A stretch of 64,000 nucleotides of DNA from Lachnospiraceae bacterium. GTDB lineage: Bacteria > Bacillota > Clostridia > Lachnospirales > Lachnospiraceae. Shown piece after piece: positions 39,730 to 49,427 of this stretch. The number at the start of each line of letters is the position of its first letter. Position 1 is the first letter of the stretch. A program made the translations under genes and the position numbers. Location: the NCBI GenBank assembly GCA_017461045.1, contig JAFTZJ010000057.1, forward strand, positions 62,001-126,000, in the 5' to 3' direction. A model generated the notes under the pieces. It was not told where the DNA came from, searched no databases, and was given only the letters and a program-made list of their open reading frames with translations.

Positions 39730-40314
39730 TTATTTAGTAATCTTCTTAGCTGCTTCCTTCTGCGCCTTGGCACGAGCCTTAGCAGCCTTTTCAGCTTCTT
39801 TGTTTTTCTCTTCTTCTACCATTAACTTCTGGTATTCATTCTGCTTTTTACGAAGCTTTGCACCCCAGCTGGACTTCTTCTTTTCATCTGCAGGAGCAAC
39901 CTTACCACGAACATTCTTTACACTTACAATATAAATGCCGCTAACCATAGCTTTTACTTCGCCCTTGGTTGGAAGCTCATCGAAAATAGTGTCATCTGCG
40001 ATTAATGTAAGAATCTGCGGACCAACCTTTGCCTTAACAACCGGAAGCTTCTGGTTCTGGTAACGCTTTGGTGTCTGTTCCATAACAACCTTAGGAAGCT
40101 TTGCGTCCTTCATCTTCATGTATTTCTTGTCAATAATTAACATGGTAACCTGTTGTGCAGCTTCGGCCATCTGTTCCTTCTGTGCCATCTGCTTTTTCTG
40201 CATTTTGTTGCCCCAAATATAAAGTACAACCATTGCAATTATCAAAACAACCAAAATTGCTGTTGGGATAATCCATAAGGCCGGATTTGGAGCTGCGGTA
40301 ATAATTCCAATCAT
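39730..40314 (-). CDS. Membrane-anchored protein of unknown function
   Basis: A 194-residue protein with one N-terminal transmembrane helix (about residues 12-34, ALWIIPTAILVVLIIAMVV), a middle domain (about 55-135, QVTMLIIDKKYMKMKDAKLP, QILTLIADDTIFDELPTKGEV) and a strongly basic Lys/Ala-rich C-terminal helix. It probably sits on the cytoplasmic face; the basic tail could bind lipid head groups or nucleic acid. SD GAGG. It is the last gene of an operon malQ, plsC, this gene, with a terminator 68 bases downstream. No named family recognised. Confidence 0.75.
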   Translation of the reverse strand: MIGIITAAPNPALWIIPTAILVVLIIAMVVLYIWGNKMQKKQMAQKEQMAEAAQQVTMLIIDKKYMKMKDAKLPKVVMEQTPKRYQNQKLPVVKAKVGPQILTLIADDTIFDELPTKGEVKAMVSGIYIVSVKNVRGKVAPADEKKKSSWGAKLRKKQNEYQKLMVEEEKNKEAEKAAKARAKAQKEAAKKITK

Positions 40315-40326
40315 CGGGAATCCTCA

Positions 40327-41091
40327 TTAATTCTTCTGATTCAAGGCCATATGCTCTGCCTTGTTATTTTCATATAACTCTTTTACAAATGTCTGTGTGT
40401 AGCCGCCTAAGTGCTTTTTTTGCTCTGTTTCCAGCTCAGAAAGTATAATAGGCTTGCCGTATGCAATGGTAATCGTACCCTTTGTGATTTTGAAGCCTTC
40501 GTTGTTTTCCAGACAATCATCCGTTCCGAGAATGGCTACCGGCACTACCGGTACATTTGCCTTGGTTGCCATTTTCAAACTACCATCCTTGAATTCCTTC
40601 ATTTCATCGGTGTGTCCACGAGTGCCTTCCGGACAAATGCTCATAGAACAACCGCATTTAATATGCTCTGTTGCATCAGCAATACTCTTGATGGAAGCCT
40701 TAATATTGGCGCGGTCTAAGAAGACGCAACCAATGTCACTCATCCACAATCCAAGTAACGGAATTTGACGTAATTCTTTTTTGGCTACAAAACCAACCGG
40801 TACACCGGCGGTGGTTTGTAATAGTAAAATATCTAAGTAGCTACGATGGTTGCTGACAAATAATACGGGAGTGTCTGTCGGAATGTTTTCAACACCCACC
40901 ACATTTTTCTTAACACCTCCAAGCCAAAGGACACAGTTAAATGCCCAACGAATCATCTTGTGTGAAACCCGGTATTTTGTCATTGGCTTTTTCTTTCCGA
41001 TTAACCAAAGTACCAAGTGTAATGGCAAGAAAAAGATCAAATACCACGCAACGTACAAAACACATAGTACGGAACGAAAATTGACTTTCAT
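40327..41091 (-). CDS. plsC: 1-acyl-sn-glycerol-3-phosphate acyltransferase (PlsC family)
   Basis: Transfers an acyl chain to lysophosphatidic acid to give phosphatidic acid. The 254-residue membrane-associated protein has an N-terminal hydrophobic helix, the catalytic HX4D as SNHRSYLDILL (about residues 79-89) and the substrate-binding motif CPEGTRG (about 153). SD AGGAGG. It overlaps the operon with malQ upstream (nine bases) and the small membrane protein gene downstream. Three PlsC-type genes occur in this window; this one, with full motifs, is the best candidate for the housekeeping enzyme. Confidence 0.92.
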   Translation of the reverse strand: MKVNFRSVLCVLYVAWYLIFFLPLHLVLWLIGKKKPMTKYRVSHKMIRWAFNCVLWLGGVKKNVVGVENIPTDTPVLFVSNHRSYLDILLLQTTAGVPVGFVAKKELRQIPLLGLWMSDIGCVFLDRANIKASIKSIADATEHIKCGCSMSICPEGTRGHTDEMKEFKDGSLKMATKANVPVVPVAILGTDDCLENNEGFKITKGTITIAYGKPIILSELETEQKKHLGGYTQTFVKELYENNKAEHMALNQKN

Positions 41092-41100
41092 GAATACCTC

Positions 41101-42633
41101 CTATCTACCATAGAGCTTCGCTGTTTCATATAATCTGGCGGCAAGCGTGTCGCCTAAATCCGCATCGGTAAAACGCCAACTCCAGTTGCCGTCTGCCACA
41201 CCCGGAGTATTTAGACGTGCCCAAGAGTCCAAACAAAGAATATCCTGCATTGGAACGATTGCCATGTTTGCAACAGAAGCAAAACAAGAACGAATCATAA
41301 CCCAGCAGATATCACTTGCATCAGTACTGAAATAACGACGTAATTTATCTCTGGATGCTTCATATGCTTTGTTATACCAGCCCAAGGTAGTATCGTTGTC
41401 ATGAGTGCCGGTATAGCATACGCAATTACGGGTAAAGTTATGTGGAAGAAAATGGTTTTCCTCCGGATTTTCAAATGCGAACTGTAAAATCTTCATACCC
41501 GGCAAACTGAACTTATCACGAAGCTCTACAACCGAGTGATCAATCTCGCCTAAGTCTTCTGCAATGATTGGAAGGTTATAACCTAAGGTTGCTTCCAAAG
41601 TAGTAAAGAAGTTGATTCCCGGTGCTTCCTGCCATTTACCGTTTACGGCAGTTTCATCCCCATAAGGGATTTCCCAGTACTTATCAAAGCCACGGAAGTG
41701 GTCAATTCGCAGGAAGTCCGTTAAGGTTAACTGATAACGAATACGGTCAATCCACCACTGGTAACCGGTCTTAGTATGATTCTTCCAATTGTATAATGGG
41801 TTACCCCATAACTGACCGGTAGCACTGAAGTAATCCGGCGGTACACCGGCAACAACTGTCGGATAACCCTTGGAATCCAACTTAAATAAGCTAGGATTGC
41901 TCCATACATCTACACTGTCCCAAGCAACGAAAATCGGAATGTCACCTACAATCTTAATTCCCTTTTCGTTGGCATATTCTTTTACTGCCATCCAGTCATG
42001 ATGGAACAAGAACTGGATAAACTTATAATAACCCATTTCGGTTTTTAATTTCTCAATCCAAGTAGCCTTCTGCTTAGCAGTTGGTTTCTTCAAGGAATCC
42101 TCCCACATGTACCAAGGGGCTCCTTGATGATAATCCTTGCCTGCCATAAAGAGGGCATAATCTTCCAGCCAAAATGTATTGTTACAGAATTTCTCGTATT
42201 CTGCCATTAATTCCGGATTGCCGTTAAAGTCATCCGGAAGCTCCGGATTTATAAAGCGCTCATAAGCCTTATGTAAAAGTCCTGTCTTAAATTCAATCAA
42301 TGGACCATATTCAACCTTCACCGGGTCCCATTGTGGCATTTCAGCGAAATCACAATCGCTTAACAAATGAACCTTCTTCAAGAAATCCAAGCTAATAATT
42401 AAAGGTTGTCCGGCAAAAGAAGAAAATGGCTGGTATGGTGAATCGCCAAAACCGGTGTGGCCCAAAGGTAATACCTGCCACAGGTTTAGACCGGACTTTG
42501 CCAAAAAATCGATAAAACGATAAGCCCCATCTCCCAAATCGCCGATACCATATGGTCCCGGAAAAGAAGTCGGATGGGCTAAGACGCCTGCATATTTTTC
42601 AATCGGTGCTTCGGCACCTGTTATATTTGTCAT
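41101..42633 (-). CDS. malQ: 4-alpha-glucanotransferase (GH77 amylomaltase)
   Basis: Disproportionates maltodextrins in glycogen/starch metabolism. The 510-residue protein has the GH77 opening HPTSFPGPYGIGDLG, WQVLPLGHTGFGDSPYQ, the nucleophile region LRIDHFRGFDKYWEIPYG and the acid/base region IIAEDLGEI, then TGTHDNDTTLGWY. SD AGGAGG eight bases from ATG 42633. It fits functionally with glgC/glgD at 58758 (glycogen synthesis). First gene of a three-gene minus-strand operon. Confidence 0.96.
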   Translation of the reverse strand: MTNITGAEAPIEKYAGVLAHPTSFPGPYGIGDLGDGAYRFIDFLAKSGLNLWQVLPLGHTGFGDSPYQPFSSFAGQPLIISLDFLKKVHLLSDCDFAEMPQWDPVKVEYGPLIEFKTGLLHKAYERFINPELPDDFNGNPELMAEYEKFCNNTFWLEDYALFMAGKDYHQGAPWYMWEDSLKKPTAKQKATWIEKLKTEMGYYKFIQFLFHHDWMAVKEYANEKGIKIVGDIPIFVAWDSVDVWSNPSLFKLDSKGYPTVVAGVPPDYFSATGQLWGNPLYNWKNHTKTGYQWWIDRIRYQLTLTDFLRIDHFRGFDKYWEIPYGDETAVNGKWQEAPGINFFTTLEATLGYNLPIIAEDLGEIDHSVVELRDKFSLPGMKILQFAFENPEENHFLPHNFTRNCVCYTGTHDNDTTLGWYNKAYEASRDKLRRYFSTDASDICWVMIRSCFASVANMAIVPMQDILCLDSWARLNTPGVADGNWSWRFTDADLGDTLAARLYETAKLYGR

Positions 42634-42787
42634 AAGAAGTTCCTCCTAGATTCTCTTCGTAAAAATGCAATGTTACAACTGATATATTATACATAAAAAC
42701 TCAAGAAAATACAATAAGAGAAAAGCTTCTTGTGCTGTATTTGATTTTATGTTACACTTTTTTCGCTAGTTTGATAAAAGAATCATT

Positions 42788-43789
42788 TCAATTCGTGGTG
42801 TCTTGATAAAAATCCAGCATAGAATGATATAGCAATTCCAGCACCTCATAAGAACCGGTATAAGTAGTGTGCTTACTATTCGGTACTACTTGGAAACTGC
42901 AATCGGATAGTTTTGAAGCCAGCTTCTTTTGAAGATGATTTTTGACAACGGTATCGTTTTCGGCTGACAATAGTAAAACCTTTGCGTGAATATTATTGGT
43001 AACAGCAGGAGAAAGCAAAGGCTTCTATATGCTCAGTGCCTGGTGCATCCAACAATTGGTTGATGCTGAGGTCTGATATCGGGTGTCCCGAATACGATAT
43101 TCCAGATTGTGTTTGAACCGGGCATAACTCACATCGGAGGTTTTGTGGTGATCCACATTCGGGTCAAAGTCGTGACTGTGTGGGAACCGGGTAGTCCATC
43201 CGTACTTTTTCCCGTAATGACGGGACGCAATACGAACAATCGGTGCCGGAATTCCTTCCGTAACCGGACATACCATCGGAGAAGAAAGCACCGCTTTTGA
43301 GACCTTGCATTCATCGGAAGCAAGATAAAAGGTGCCCACTGCGCCGCCCATGGAATGTGCAAATAAATATATAGGAAGATTCGCACTTGCAGGTAATACG
43401 ACCTTATCAATCACTTGGGTTAAATCCTGTACATAATCTTGAAAATGGTCTACATGAACCAGACGAGGCTCCTCTTCGGACTGCTTATTTGTCTGACCGG
43501 ACAAGCCGTGACCCCGGTGGTCATATAGAAAGACATTGTAGCCCATGTTTAACAAATACCATGTCATTTCATAGTATTTTTCATAGAATTCCGTAAAACC
43601 ATGAACGATTACGACGGATGCACGACTGTTTTCAGCTAAATAGTATTCATACTCCAGATTGCAACCATCGAAGGTGGTTAAGGAACCACGGGTTGCATAT
43701 TTTTGAAGAGTGGTTTCGATTTCAGTAATCGCTGCTTCAAACTGGTTTTCCTGAATGATATGAAGTTGATAACTGGGTTGAAATAACAT
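42788..43789 (-). pseudogene. Alpha/beta hydrolase (lysophospholipase-like) with an in-frame TAG
   Basis: The gene reads from ATG 43789 (GGAG upstream) as a monoacylglycerol-lipase-like serine hydrolase: SVVIVHGFTEFYEKYYE, FLYDHRGHGLSGQ and the nucleophile elbow FAHSMGGAVG. A TAG at 43025-43027 ends the frame after ALSI, but the same frame resumes at once with KPLLSPAVTNNIHAKVLLLSAENDTVV, carrying the catalytic Asp (END), and PNSKHTTY with the catalytic His. So one nonsense codon removes Asp and His. One substitution from TCG, CAG, GAG, AAG, TGG, TTG or TAT/TAC would explain it. No downstream SD supports a separate second protein. Confidence 0.85.
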
Positions 43790-43868
43790 ATATACTCCAA
43801 TCTGCCAAGGAATGGCAATGTAATGGTTATTAATTACAGATTATTATAAATCAAAGGTGGTGATAATA

Positions 43869-44816
43869 ATGAAAACAAATACATCAAAACGAATCAAAGG
43901 ATGGCGTATCATTATTATTACTTTATTATCATTCATACTTGCGTCTTTTGCAATGACAAAATTGATTTATGATGCATGTTTTCAGCGGTATGATGTAGTA
44001 AATGAAGAAATACCGGAAGAATTCCAACCTCTATTGGAAGAACGGCAAAACATTTCTCTTCAATCCGGCAAAAACAAGATTCAAGGATATCTGTATTCTG
44101 AAGCAGATTCCGATGCTCTGGTGGTAATTGCTCCCGGATATTGTGCCAGTGCAGATTCTTATCTGGGGTTGGTACAAGATTTTGTAGACTATGGCTGGGA
44201 TGTTTTTATTTTTGATTCTACCGGCAGTTGTACAAGTGAGGGAAAAACTTCTGTTGGGTTTTCGCAGGAATTATTAGATTTAGATGTTGCCTTAACATAT
44301 ATTGAAGCAAATTATGAATATGAGGATTTGTTGTTGTTCGGACATAGTCGCGGCGGTTATTCCGTTTGCGGAATGCTGGGAAGTGACCATGATATAACGG
44401 CAGTGGTATCCGTTGGAGGTGTAAATAGTGCCATGGAGGCGGTGATTCAGCCGGCAACCAATTATGTGGGGGTTCTTGCCTATGGAAATTATCCGTTTTT
44501 ATGGCTATATCAGGTATTGCTGTTCGATATGGAAACCGTAAATATAAGAGCGGACAGGCAAATTTCGAATTCTGAAGTTCCGACATTGATTATACAAGGT
44601 TCTAATGATATAATCGTACCAATGGACAAAAGTTCAATTTATTCTTATAGAGAGCAGATTGAATCGGAACATGTTGAATTTATCTTGAATGAAGTGCCCG
44701 GACAGGATGGGCATCGGGATATTTTATTTGACAGTGATGGAACAGCCAATAATGAATTGATGGAAAACATAAATCGGTTCTACATGGAAAGTATGGAGGA
44801 CCAGGGGAGAAACTAA
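43869..44816 (+). CDS. Membrane-anchored alpha/beta hydrolase
   Basis: A 315-residue serine hydrolase with an N-terminal transmembrane helix (about residues 12-32). The nucleophile elbow LLFGHSRGGYSV (GHSRG) is intact, DVFIFDSTGSC is the oxyanion-region strand, IIQGSNDIIVP carries the catalytic Asp and GQDGHRDILF the His. Start at ATG 43869 with AAAGGTGG eight bases upstream. The active site faces outside if the helix is N-in. Glycosyltransferase gene follows two bases later. Substrate unknown; ester-bond cleavage by inference. Confidence 0.88.
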   Translation: MKTNTSKRIKGWRIIIITLLSFILASFAMTKLIYDACFQRYDVVNEEIPEEFQPLLEERQNISLQSGKNKIQGYLYSEADSDALVVIAPGYCASADSYLGLVQDFVDYGWDVFIFDSTGSCTSEGKTSVGFSQELLDLDVALTYIEANYEYEDLLLFGHSRGGYSVCGMLGSDHDITAVVSVGGVNSAMEAVIQPATNYVGVLAYGNYPFLWLYQVLLFDMETVNIRADRQISNSEVPTLIIQGSNDIIVPMDKSSIYSYREQIESEHVEFILNEVPGQDGHRDILFDSDGTANNELMENINRFYMESMEDQGRN

Positions 44817-44818
44817 GG

Positions 44819-45835
44819 ATGAACGTCATATTGATTCCGGCATACAAACCGGGTGAAGAGCTTCTAAAGCTGATTGACCAATTGCATAGCAGACATCTGT
44901 CTATACTAGTCGTGGATGATGGTAGTGGAGCGGATTATAACAAGATTTTCGAAAAGGCTTCTGAAAAAGCAGTGGTGCTCCACAATTCTAAGAATTTGGG
45001 CAAGGGAGCTACCTTGAAGCATGGTATGCGGGAATTGCGAAAACATTATCCGGACTGTACCCATTTTATTACGGTGGATGCAGACGGACAGCATAGAATC
45101 GAGGATATTTGTAAGGTTCATGAAGAGTTAGAAAAAGGTGCTTCCTTTGTGTTGACCATGCGTGATTTGCAAGGAAAGATTCCGGCAAAATCAAAATTCG
45201 GTAATCTGTTGTCCCGTTGGATTTATACACTTTTAACCGGACATTATTTCAAAGATAACCAATCAGGCTTGCGTGGTTTTGCGGTAGAGCATATTGATTG
45301 GATGTTAAAGGTGGCTGGAGATAAGTATGATTATGAAATTAATGTACTTTATTATGCAGATATGCAAAAGGTCACCATTACAACGTTGCCAATTGAAACA
45401 GTTTATATTGATGGTAATCGTTCTACCCATTTTAGCCCGGTTAAGGATACCTTGTGGATTTACAGACGCTTATTTGACAGTGCCAAAGGAACTTTGATTA
45501 CAACACTGCTATATGAAGTGTTCATGTTGATTATTACGATTATCTGGGGATATGATTGGTGCTTTGTCACCATTCCTGCAGCAGGAGTTATCTGTGCAGG
45601 AATTGGGACATTGATGAACGGAATTTCCTTCCGAGATGTTGATTATAAGAGTCACGGACGTATGTGGTTCTTCGCTGCAGGGGTTGGAACCTATAACACG
45701 GTTATGTGTACGTTGGCAGGACTTCTATGTAGCGAACTGCCATTGATATTGGTCTTTAATATACTCTTGTTGTTGCGTTTGCCTATCCAATATCTTGTAT
45801 ATCAGCTATGTGCCGGTCGAAACCGCCGGCGTTAA
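44819..45835 (+). CDS. Family 2 glycosyltransferase with C-terminal GtrA-like membrane domain
   Basis: A 338-residue protein: a GT-A fold catalytic domain (about 1-215; ILIPAYKPGEELL, VVDDGSG, FITVDADGQH as the DxD motif, DNQSGLRGFAVEH) followed by four helices (about 225-330) resembling the GtrA/DPMS-associated module. That combination usually transfers a sugar from a nucleotide donor to a polyprenyl phosphate for later flipping. It starts two bases after the hydrolase gene. Its last 53 bases overlap, on the opposite strand, the end of plsX. Sugar not inferable. Confidence 0.88.
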   Translation: MNVILIPAYKPGEELLKLIDQLHSRHLSILVVDDGSGADYNKIFEKASEKAVVLHNSKNLGKGATLKHGMRELRKHYPDCTHFITVDADGQHRIEDICKVHEELEKGASFVLTMRDLQGKIPAKSKFGNLLSRWIYTLLTGHYFKDNQSGLRGFAVEHIDWMLKVAGDKYDYEINVLYYADMQKVTITTLPIETVYIDGNRSTHFSPVKDTLWIYRRLFDSAKGTLITTLLYEVFMLIITIIWGYDWCFVTIPAAGVICAGIGTLMNGISFRDVDYKSHGRMWFFAAGVGTYNTVMCTLAGLLCSELPLILVFNILLLLRLPIQYLVYQLCAGRNRRR

Positions 45836-46775
45836 GGTTTAACAGCTGTCCAACACAGGCAACCACTGTTTCTTCTGTAGCACAGCCGTGCATTTTTACC
45901 ACCGGCTTTTTTGTGCCAAGGAATGTAGCACCGCCTCTGGTATTTAATTCAAAGACATCATTTAATTTTTCTAATATGGAATCATACATAGCAGCGTCTT
46001 CTGAAGATGCTGCTTTTTGTTGCTCCCGAACAATCTGCATAGCAGCCTTGCCGGCACCTTCTACACATTTCAGCATAATATTTCCGGCGAATCCGTCAGC
46101 AACGACTACATCTGCATATCCATTGATTAAGTCGTATCCCTCTGCGTTGCCGATAAAATTAATCGGAAGTTCTTCCATTAATGCATAGGCTTCTAGTGCA
46201 AGGGGATTTCCTTTTCCTTTCTCACGACCAACGGAAAGCAAAGCAACCCGAGGTTCTTCTAATTGATACATACTACGGGCAAATGCATTACCAAGTAATG
46301 CAAAGTTCGCCATGTCTTTCGCGGTACAATTCACATTGGCACCGCAGTCTACTAAGCAAACCATTTTACCGTTGATGCACTGTAATGAAGAAGATAAAGC
46401 CGGTGTTTTTAAGCCGGCAGTTAAGCCGAGGCGGAAGGTGGAACCTACCAGTAAGGCTCCGGTGTTGCCGGCACTTAATAAGCCGATGCAATCATTGTCC
46501 TTCTTCAATGCTTCAATGGCACGAACCATAGAAGAGTTATCCTTGCCGTTAAAGATACAGGTGGCAGGCTCGTCGTTGGTTATTACATCTTCGGCGTGTA
46601 TAATTTCTATGCGGGATAAATCCGCATCTTCCGGCAATTCCTTGCGAATATCTGTTTCGTTTCCGGTAACAACAATCTGAATTTCCGGAAATGCGTCTAA
46701 GGACCGGATAGCACCCTGTAAGATAGGGAGCATACCGTCATCGGCACCCATTAAATCAATCACAATTTTCTTCAT
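45783..46775 (-). CDS. plsX: Acyl-ACP:phosphate acyltransferase
   Basis: Makes acyl phosphate from acyl-ACP for the PlsX/PlsY phospholipid route. The 330-residue protein opens KKIVIDLMGADDGM and has SAGNTGALL and DCGANVNC, all usual for PlsX. ATG 46775 is chosen over ATG 46781 because AGGAGG lies seven bases upstream rather than one. It is the last of four minus-strand genes for fatty-acid use (fakB, fakB, fakA, plsX), although a terminator-like hairpin lies between fakA and plsX. The 3' end overlaps the opposing glycosyltransferase gene by 53 bases. Confidence 0.95.
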   Translation of the reverse strand: MKKIVIDLMGADDGMLPILQGAIRSLDAFPEIQIVVTGNETDIRKELPEDADLSRIEIIHAEDVITNDEPATCIFNGKDNSSMVRAIEALKKDNDCIGLLSAGNTGALLVGSTFRLGLTAGLKTPALSSSLQCINGKMVCLVDCGANVNCTAKDMANFALLGNAFARSMYQLEEPRVALLSVGREKGKGNPLALEAYALMEELPINFIGNAEGYDLINGYADVVVADGFAGNIMLKCVEGAGKAAMQIVREQQKAASSEDAAMYDSILEKLNDVFELNTRGGATFLGTKKPVVKMHGCATEETVVACVGQLLNLNAGGFDRHIADIQDIG

Positions 46776-46835
46776 ATACATACCTCCTATTTGTATTGTC
46801 TTACTTTTTTACCTGACAAAATTTTCCTAAAAGAA

Positions 46836-46861
46836 AGTGGCAGATATTTCACTGCCACTTG
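46836..46861 (-). terminator. Minus-strand terminator between fakA and plsX
   Basis: AAGTGGCAG (minus strand) pairs with CTGCCACTT across a seven-base loop, followed by TCTTTT. It begins right at the fakA stop, so plsX may need its own promoter or depend on partial read-through. Confidence 0.75.
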
Positions 46862-46863
46862 TA

Positions 46864-48495
46864 TTACTCAATTGCAAAAATAAAACTATAAACATCCTGA
46901 CCGCCGTCAATAATACCCACCTCGATGAGCGGATAACGCTCCAATACCATACGACGGAATGCGGATTTCTCACCCAGGGTTACATCACATCCGCAGAATG
47001 CAGTAATAACCTGCTTATCCTCGATGTCCGGTAACTTTTCGATTAATGCCAAAGCAGCATCTACCTTGTCGGTAGAATCAGACAAGATACAGTCATGAAT
47101 CAGACCGATGTAATCGTCCTTCTTAATTTCAATACCATTCATAACCGCATCCCGGGTTGCAGTGCTGACATAACCGGTGGTAACGTTTGGCAGATAATAG
47201 GTCATTTCAGAAATAACTTCCTCAATGGTATCATAGGTCAAATCCATCATGGAAAGGGCAGAGTAACCCTCGGCAATAGACTTGGTCTGAATGACACGGA
47301 CATCTGCATCCTTGTAAATATCAGCTGCTTGTTGTGCAGTCATAATAATATTCGAATCATTTGGCAGAACAATAATGTGGTCTGCGTTTAATTGACGGAA
47401 TACATCAATAAAATCCTGTGAAGACGGATTGTTGGTTTTGCCACCGTCTACAATGATTGCCGCGCCTGCGCCCTTAAAGTATTTCTTGATGCCATGACCG
47501 GTTGCAGTTGCCACTACCGCATACTTCACATGCTCCATTGGCTTCTTCTGGGCTGTGATTTCTGAATGCTGGAAGGTCATATTTTCAATTTTAATGGTGA
47601 TTAATTCTCCGTAGGTTCTTGCATAAGCAATTACCTTCTCCGGATAATGAGAGTGTACATGAACCTTTACTAAGGTGCCGTCACATACCGCTACAATGGA
47701 ATCACCAATGGTCTCTAGGTAACGAATAACTTCGTCAATATCAAACTCATCAATATTTGTCTTGAATGCCTGTAACTGTAAAATGAATTCAGTACAGTAT
47801 CCAAATGTTAACAAGTTCTCCGGATCATAATCTGAGAACTGAATATGTGTTCCTAAATCAGAAGATGAATCGTCCAATAATTCATTACGCAATGCTAGAA
47901 GCATACCCTCGAATATATAAATCAATCCGGCACCACCGCTATCTATAACACCGGCTTCCTTCAATACAGGAAGTAATTCCGGAGTGCGAATCAGAGACTT
48001 TTTCATTTCCGATACAACCCGATCCAAACAATCCTCAAAGTCTGTATATCCGGCACGCTTTTTCATTGCTTTTTCAGCAGATTCCCGCATAACGGTCAGC
48101 ATAGTACCCTCTACCGGCTTGGAAACAGCTGAATAAGCCCGATTCGAACCACTAAGCAATGCTTCCAGAAAATCATCAATGGAAATCTCTGCTTTGTCCT
48201 GTACGCTTTCAGAAATGCCTCGGATAAATTGCGACAAAATAACACCGGAATTACCACGGGCCGCCAGTAAGGTTCCGTGTGCAAATTCCTTCATATAGGT
48301 ACCGGCAGATTCCGGTTCTTCAGAACCTCGGTTTACACCACCTTCGATTGTCATTGTCATATTCTTACCGGTGTCTCCATCCGGTACAGGAAAGACATTT
48401 AATTCATCAACAGTTTCTGCATTACGCTTCAAATTACGATAACCGTTGATTAACATATTGCGTAATTGTATACCATCTAAAACGGTAGTACCCAT
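46864..48495 (-). CDS. fakA: Fatty acid kinase ATP-binding subunit (DAK2/DegV-type)
   Basis: Phosphorylates fatty acids presented by FakB, allowing exogenous or recycled fatty acids to enter phospholipids through PlsX. The 543-residue protein has the DhaL-like nucleotide domain (NVFPVPDGDTGKNMTMTIEGG, about residues 29-49; LLAARGNSGVILSQF; DSGGAGLIYI) then a DAK1-like middle domain and a DegV-like C-terminal domain. SD AAGGAGG. fakB stops two bases upstream. The DGDTGKN metal-binding triad is complete. Confidence 0.93.
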   Translation of the reverse strand: MGTTVLDGIQLRNMLINGYRNLKRNAETVDELNVFPVPDGDTGKNMTMTIEGGVNRGSEEPESAGTYMKEFAHGTLLAARGNSGVILSQFIRGISESVQDKAEISIDDFLEALLSGSNRAYSAVSKPVEGTMLTVMRESAEKAMKKRAGYTDFEDCLDRVVSEMKKSLIRTPELLPVLKEAGVIDSGGAGLIYIFEGMLLALRNELLDDSSSDLGTHIQFSDYDPENLLTFGYCTEFILQLQAFKTNIDEFDIDEVIRYLETIGDSIVAVCDGTLVKVHVHSHYPEKVIAYARTYGELITIKIENMTFQHSEITAQKKPMEHVKYAVVATATGHGIKKYFKGAGAAIIVDGGKTNNPSSQDFIDVFRQLNADHIIVLPNDSNIIMTAQQAADIYKDADVRVIQTKSIAEGYSALSMMDLTYDTIEEVISEMTYYLPNVTTGYVSTATRDAVMNGIEIKKDDYIGLIHDCILSDSTDKVDAALALIEKLPDIEDKQVITAFCGCDVTLGEKSAFRRMVLERYPLIEVGIIDGGQDVYSFIFAIE

Positions 48496-48497
48496 TG

Positions 48498-49388
48498 CTA
48501 TTTTCCTCCTTCAATCGTCACTTCGGTACCCCAACAATATACGTTTACGGTACCCGGACCTACAGAAGCACCAACAATTGGTCCAATGCAACTGATAATG
48601 CAATCCTTAAAAGGAACCTTTTCTAAAATTGCATCACGATAAGCCTCTGCTTCTGTTAAATTATCTGCATGTGAAATGTATAATGTATTATTTTCCGGTT
48701 CAACGGCTGCTTCTACAATACGGGCAACGATTTCGTTGCGGGTATTCACAGCACCCTTTACCTTCTTAATTGCATAATTCTGACCGATTTTGTCCGAAAT
48801 AATAATAGGCTTAATTCCTAAAAAGTTTCCGAAAAATGCACTGGTAGCAGTCACACGACCGGCTCTGCGCAGGAATTCCAAATCAGCAACTGTTGCAAAC
48901 TGGTTTACATTTAATCGAATGGATTCGATGTATTCTGCAACCTCAGAAACAGTCTTACCCTCGTCACGCATATCGGCAGCAACCATGGCCAAATGTCCCT
49001 GTCCTAAAGAACTGATTAAGGAATCTACACAGCAAATGGTACGATCCGGATATTCGGCAACCAGATTCTTGGCAACGATTCGAGCTACGTTAATGGAACC
49101 GCTTAATGCAGAAGAACAAGATATGTAAAGGACATCCTTGCCTTCCTTTAACCACTTTGTAAAGTGTTCTTCGTAAACAATGCTAGGAACCTGAGTGGTC
49201 TTAATAATGGTTCCGCAACGCATAGATTCGTAAAAATCATGTACTGAATGAGAGGACCAGTCCAATAAGGCCGGAAATTCCTCTGTTCCGATAGTGTAAT
49301 TCATTGGAGTATAATCAATGTCATACTTTTCCAATAACTCCATACTTAAATCGCAGGTTGAATCTGCAATAACAACAAATGTTCCCAT
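48498..49388 (-). CDS. DegV-family fatty-acid-binding protein (FakB type), copy 1
   Basis: A 296-residue DegV-family protein that presents a fatty acid to FakA. Seen: VVIADSTCDLSMELLEKYDI at the N-terminus, TTQVPS and the fatty-acid pocket region ISCSSALSGS (about residues 88-97), AGRVTATSAFFGNFLGIKPII (about 180) and ISHADNLTEAEAY. Adjacent to fakA (gap two bases) and to a second paralogue (39 bases), so this locus has two binders, probably with different acyl-chain preferences. SD GGAGGG. Confidence 0.92.
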   Translation of the reverse strand: MGTFVVIADSTCDLSMELLEKYDIDYTPMNYTIGTEEFPALLDWSSHSVHDFYESMRCGTIIKTTQVPSIVYEEHFTKWLKEGKDVLYISCSSALSGSINVARIVAKNLVAEYPDRTICCVDSLISSLGQGHLAMVAADMRDEGKTVSEVAEYIESIRLNVNQFATVADLEFLRRAGRVTATSAFFGNFLGIKPIIISDKIGQNYAIKKVKGAVNTRNEIVARIVEAAVEPENNTLYISHADNLTEAEAYRDAILEKVPFKDCIISCIGPIVGASVGPGTVNVYCWGTEVTIEGGK

Positions 49389-49427
49389 GATAAATCCCTC
49401 CGTTTTATCTTAAATATATGTGCTAAA

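Noticed and set aside
43025..43789. Complete, functional 254-residue hydrolase ending at 43025
   Set aside because: The frame ends before the catalytic Asp and His, and the same frame continues directly after the TAG.
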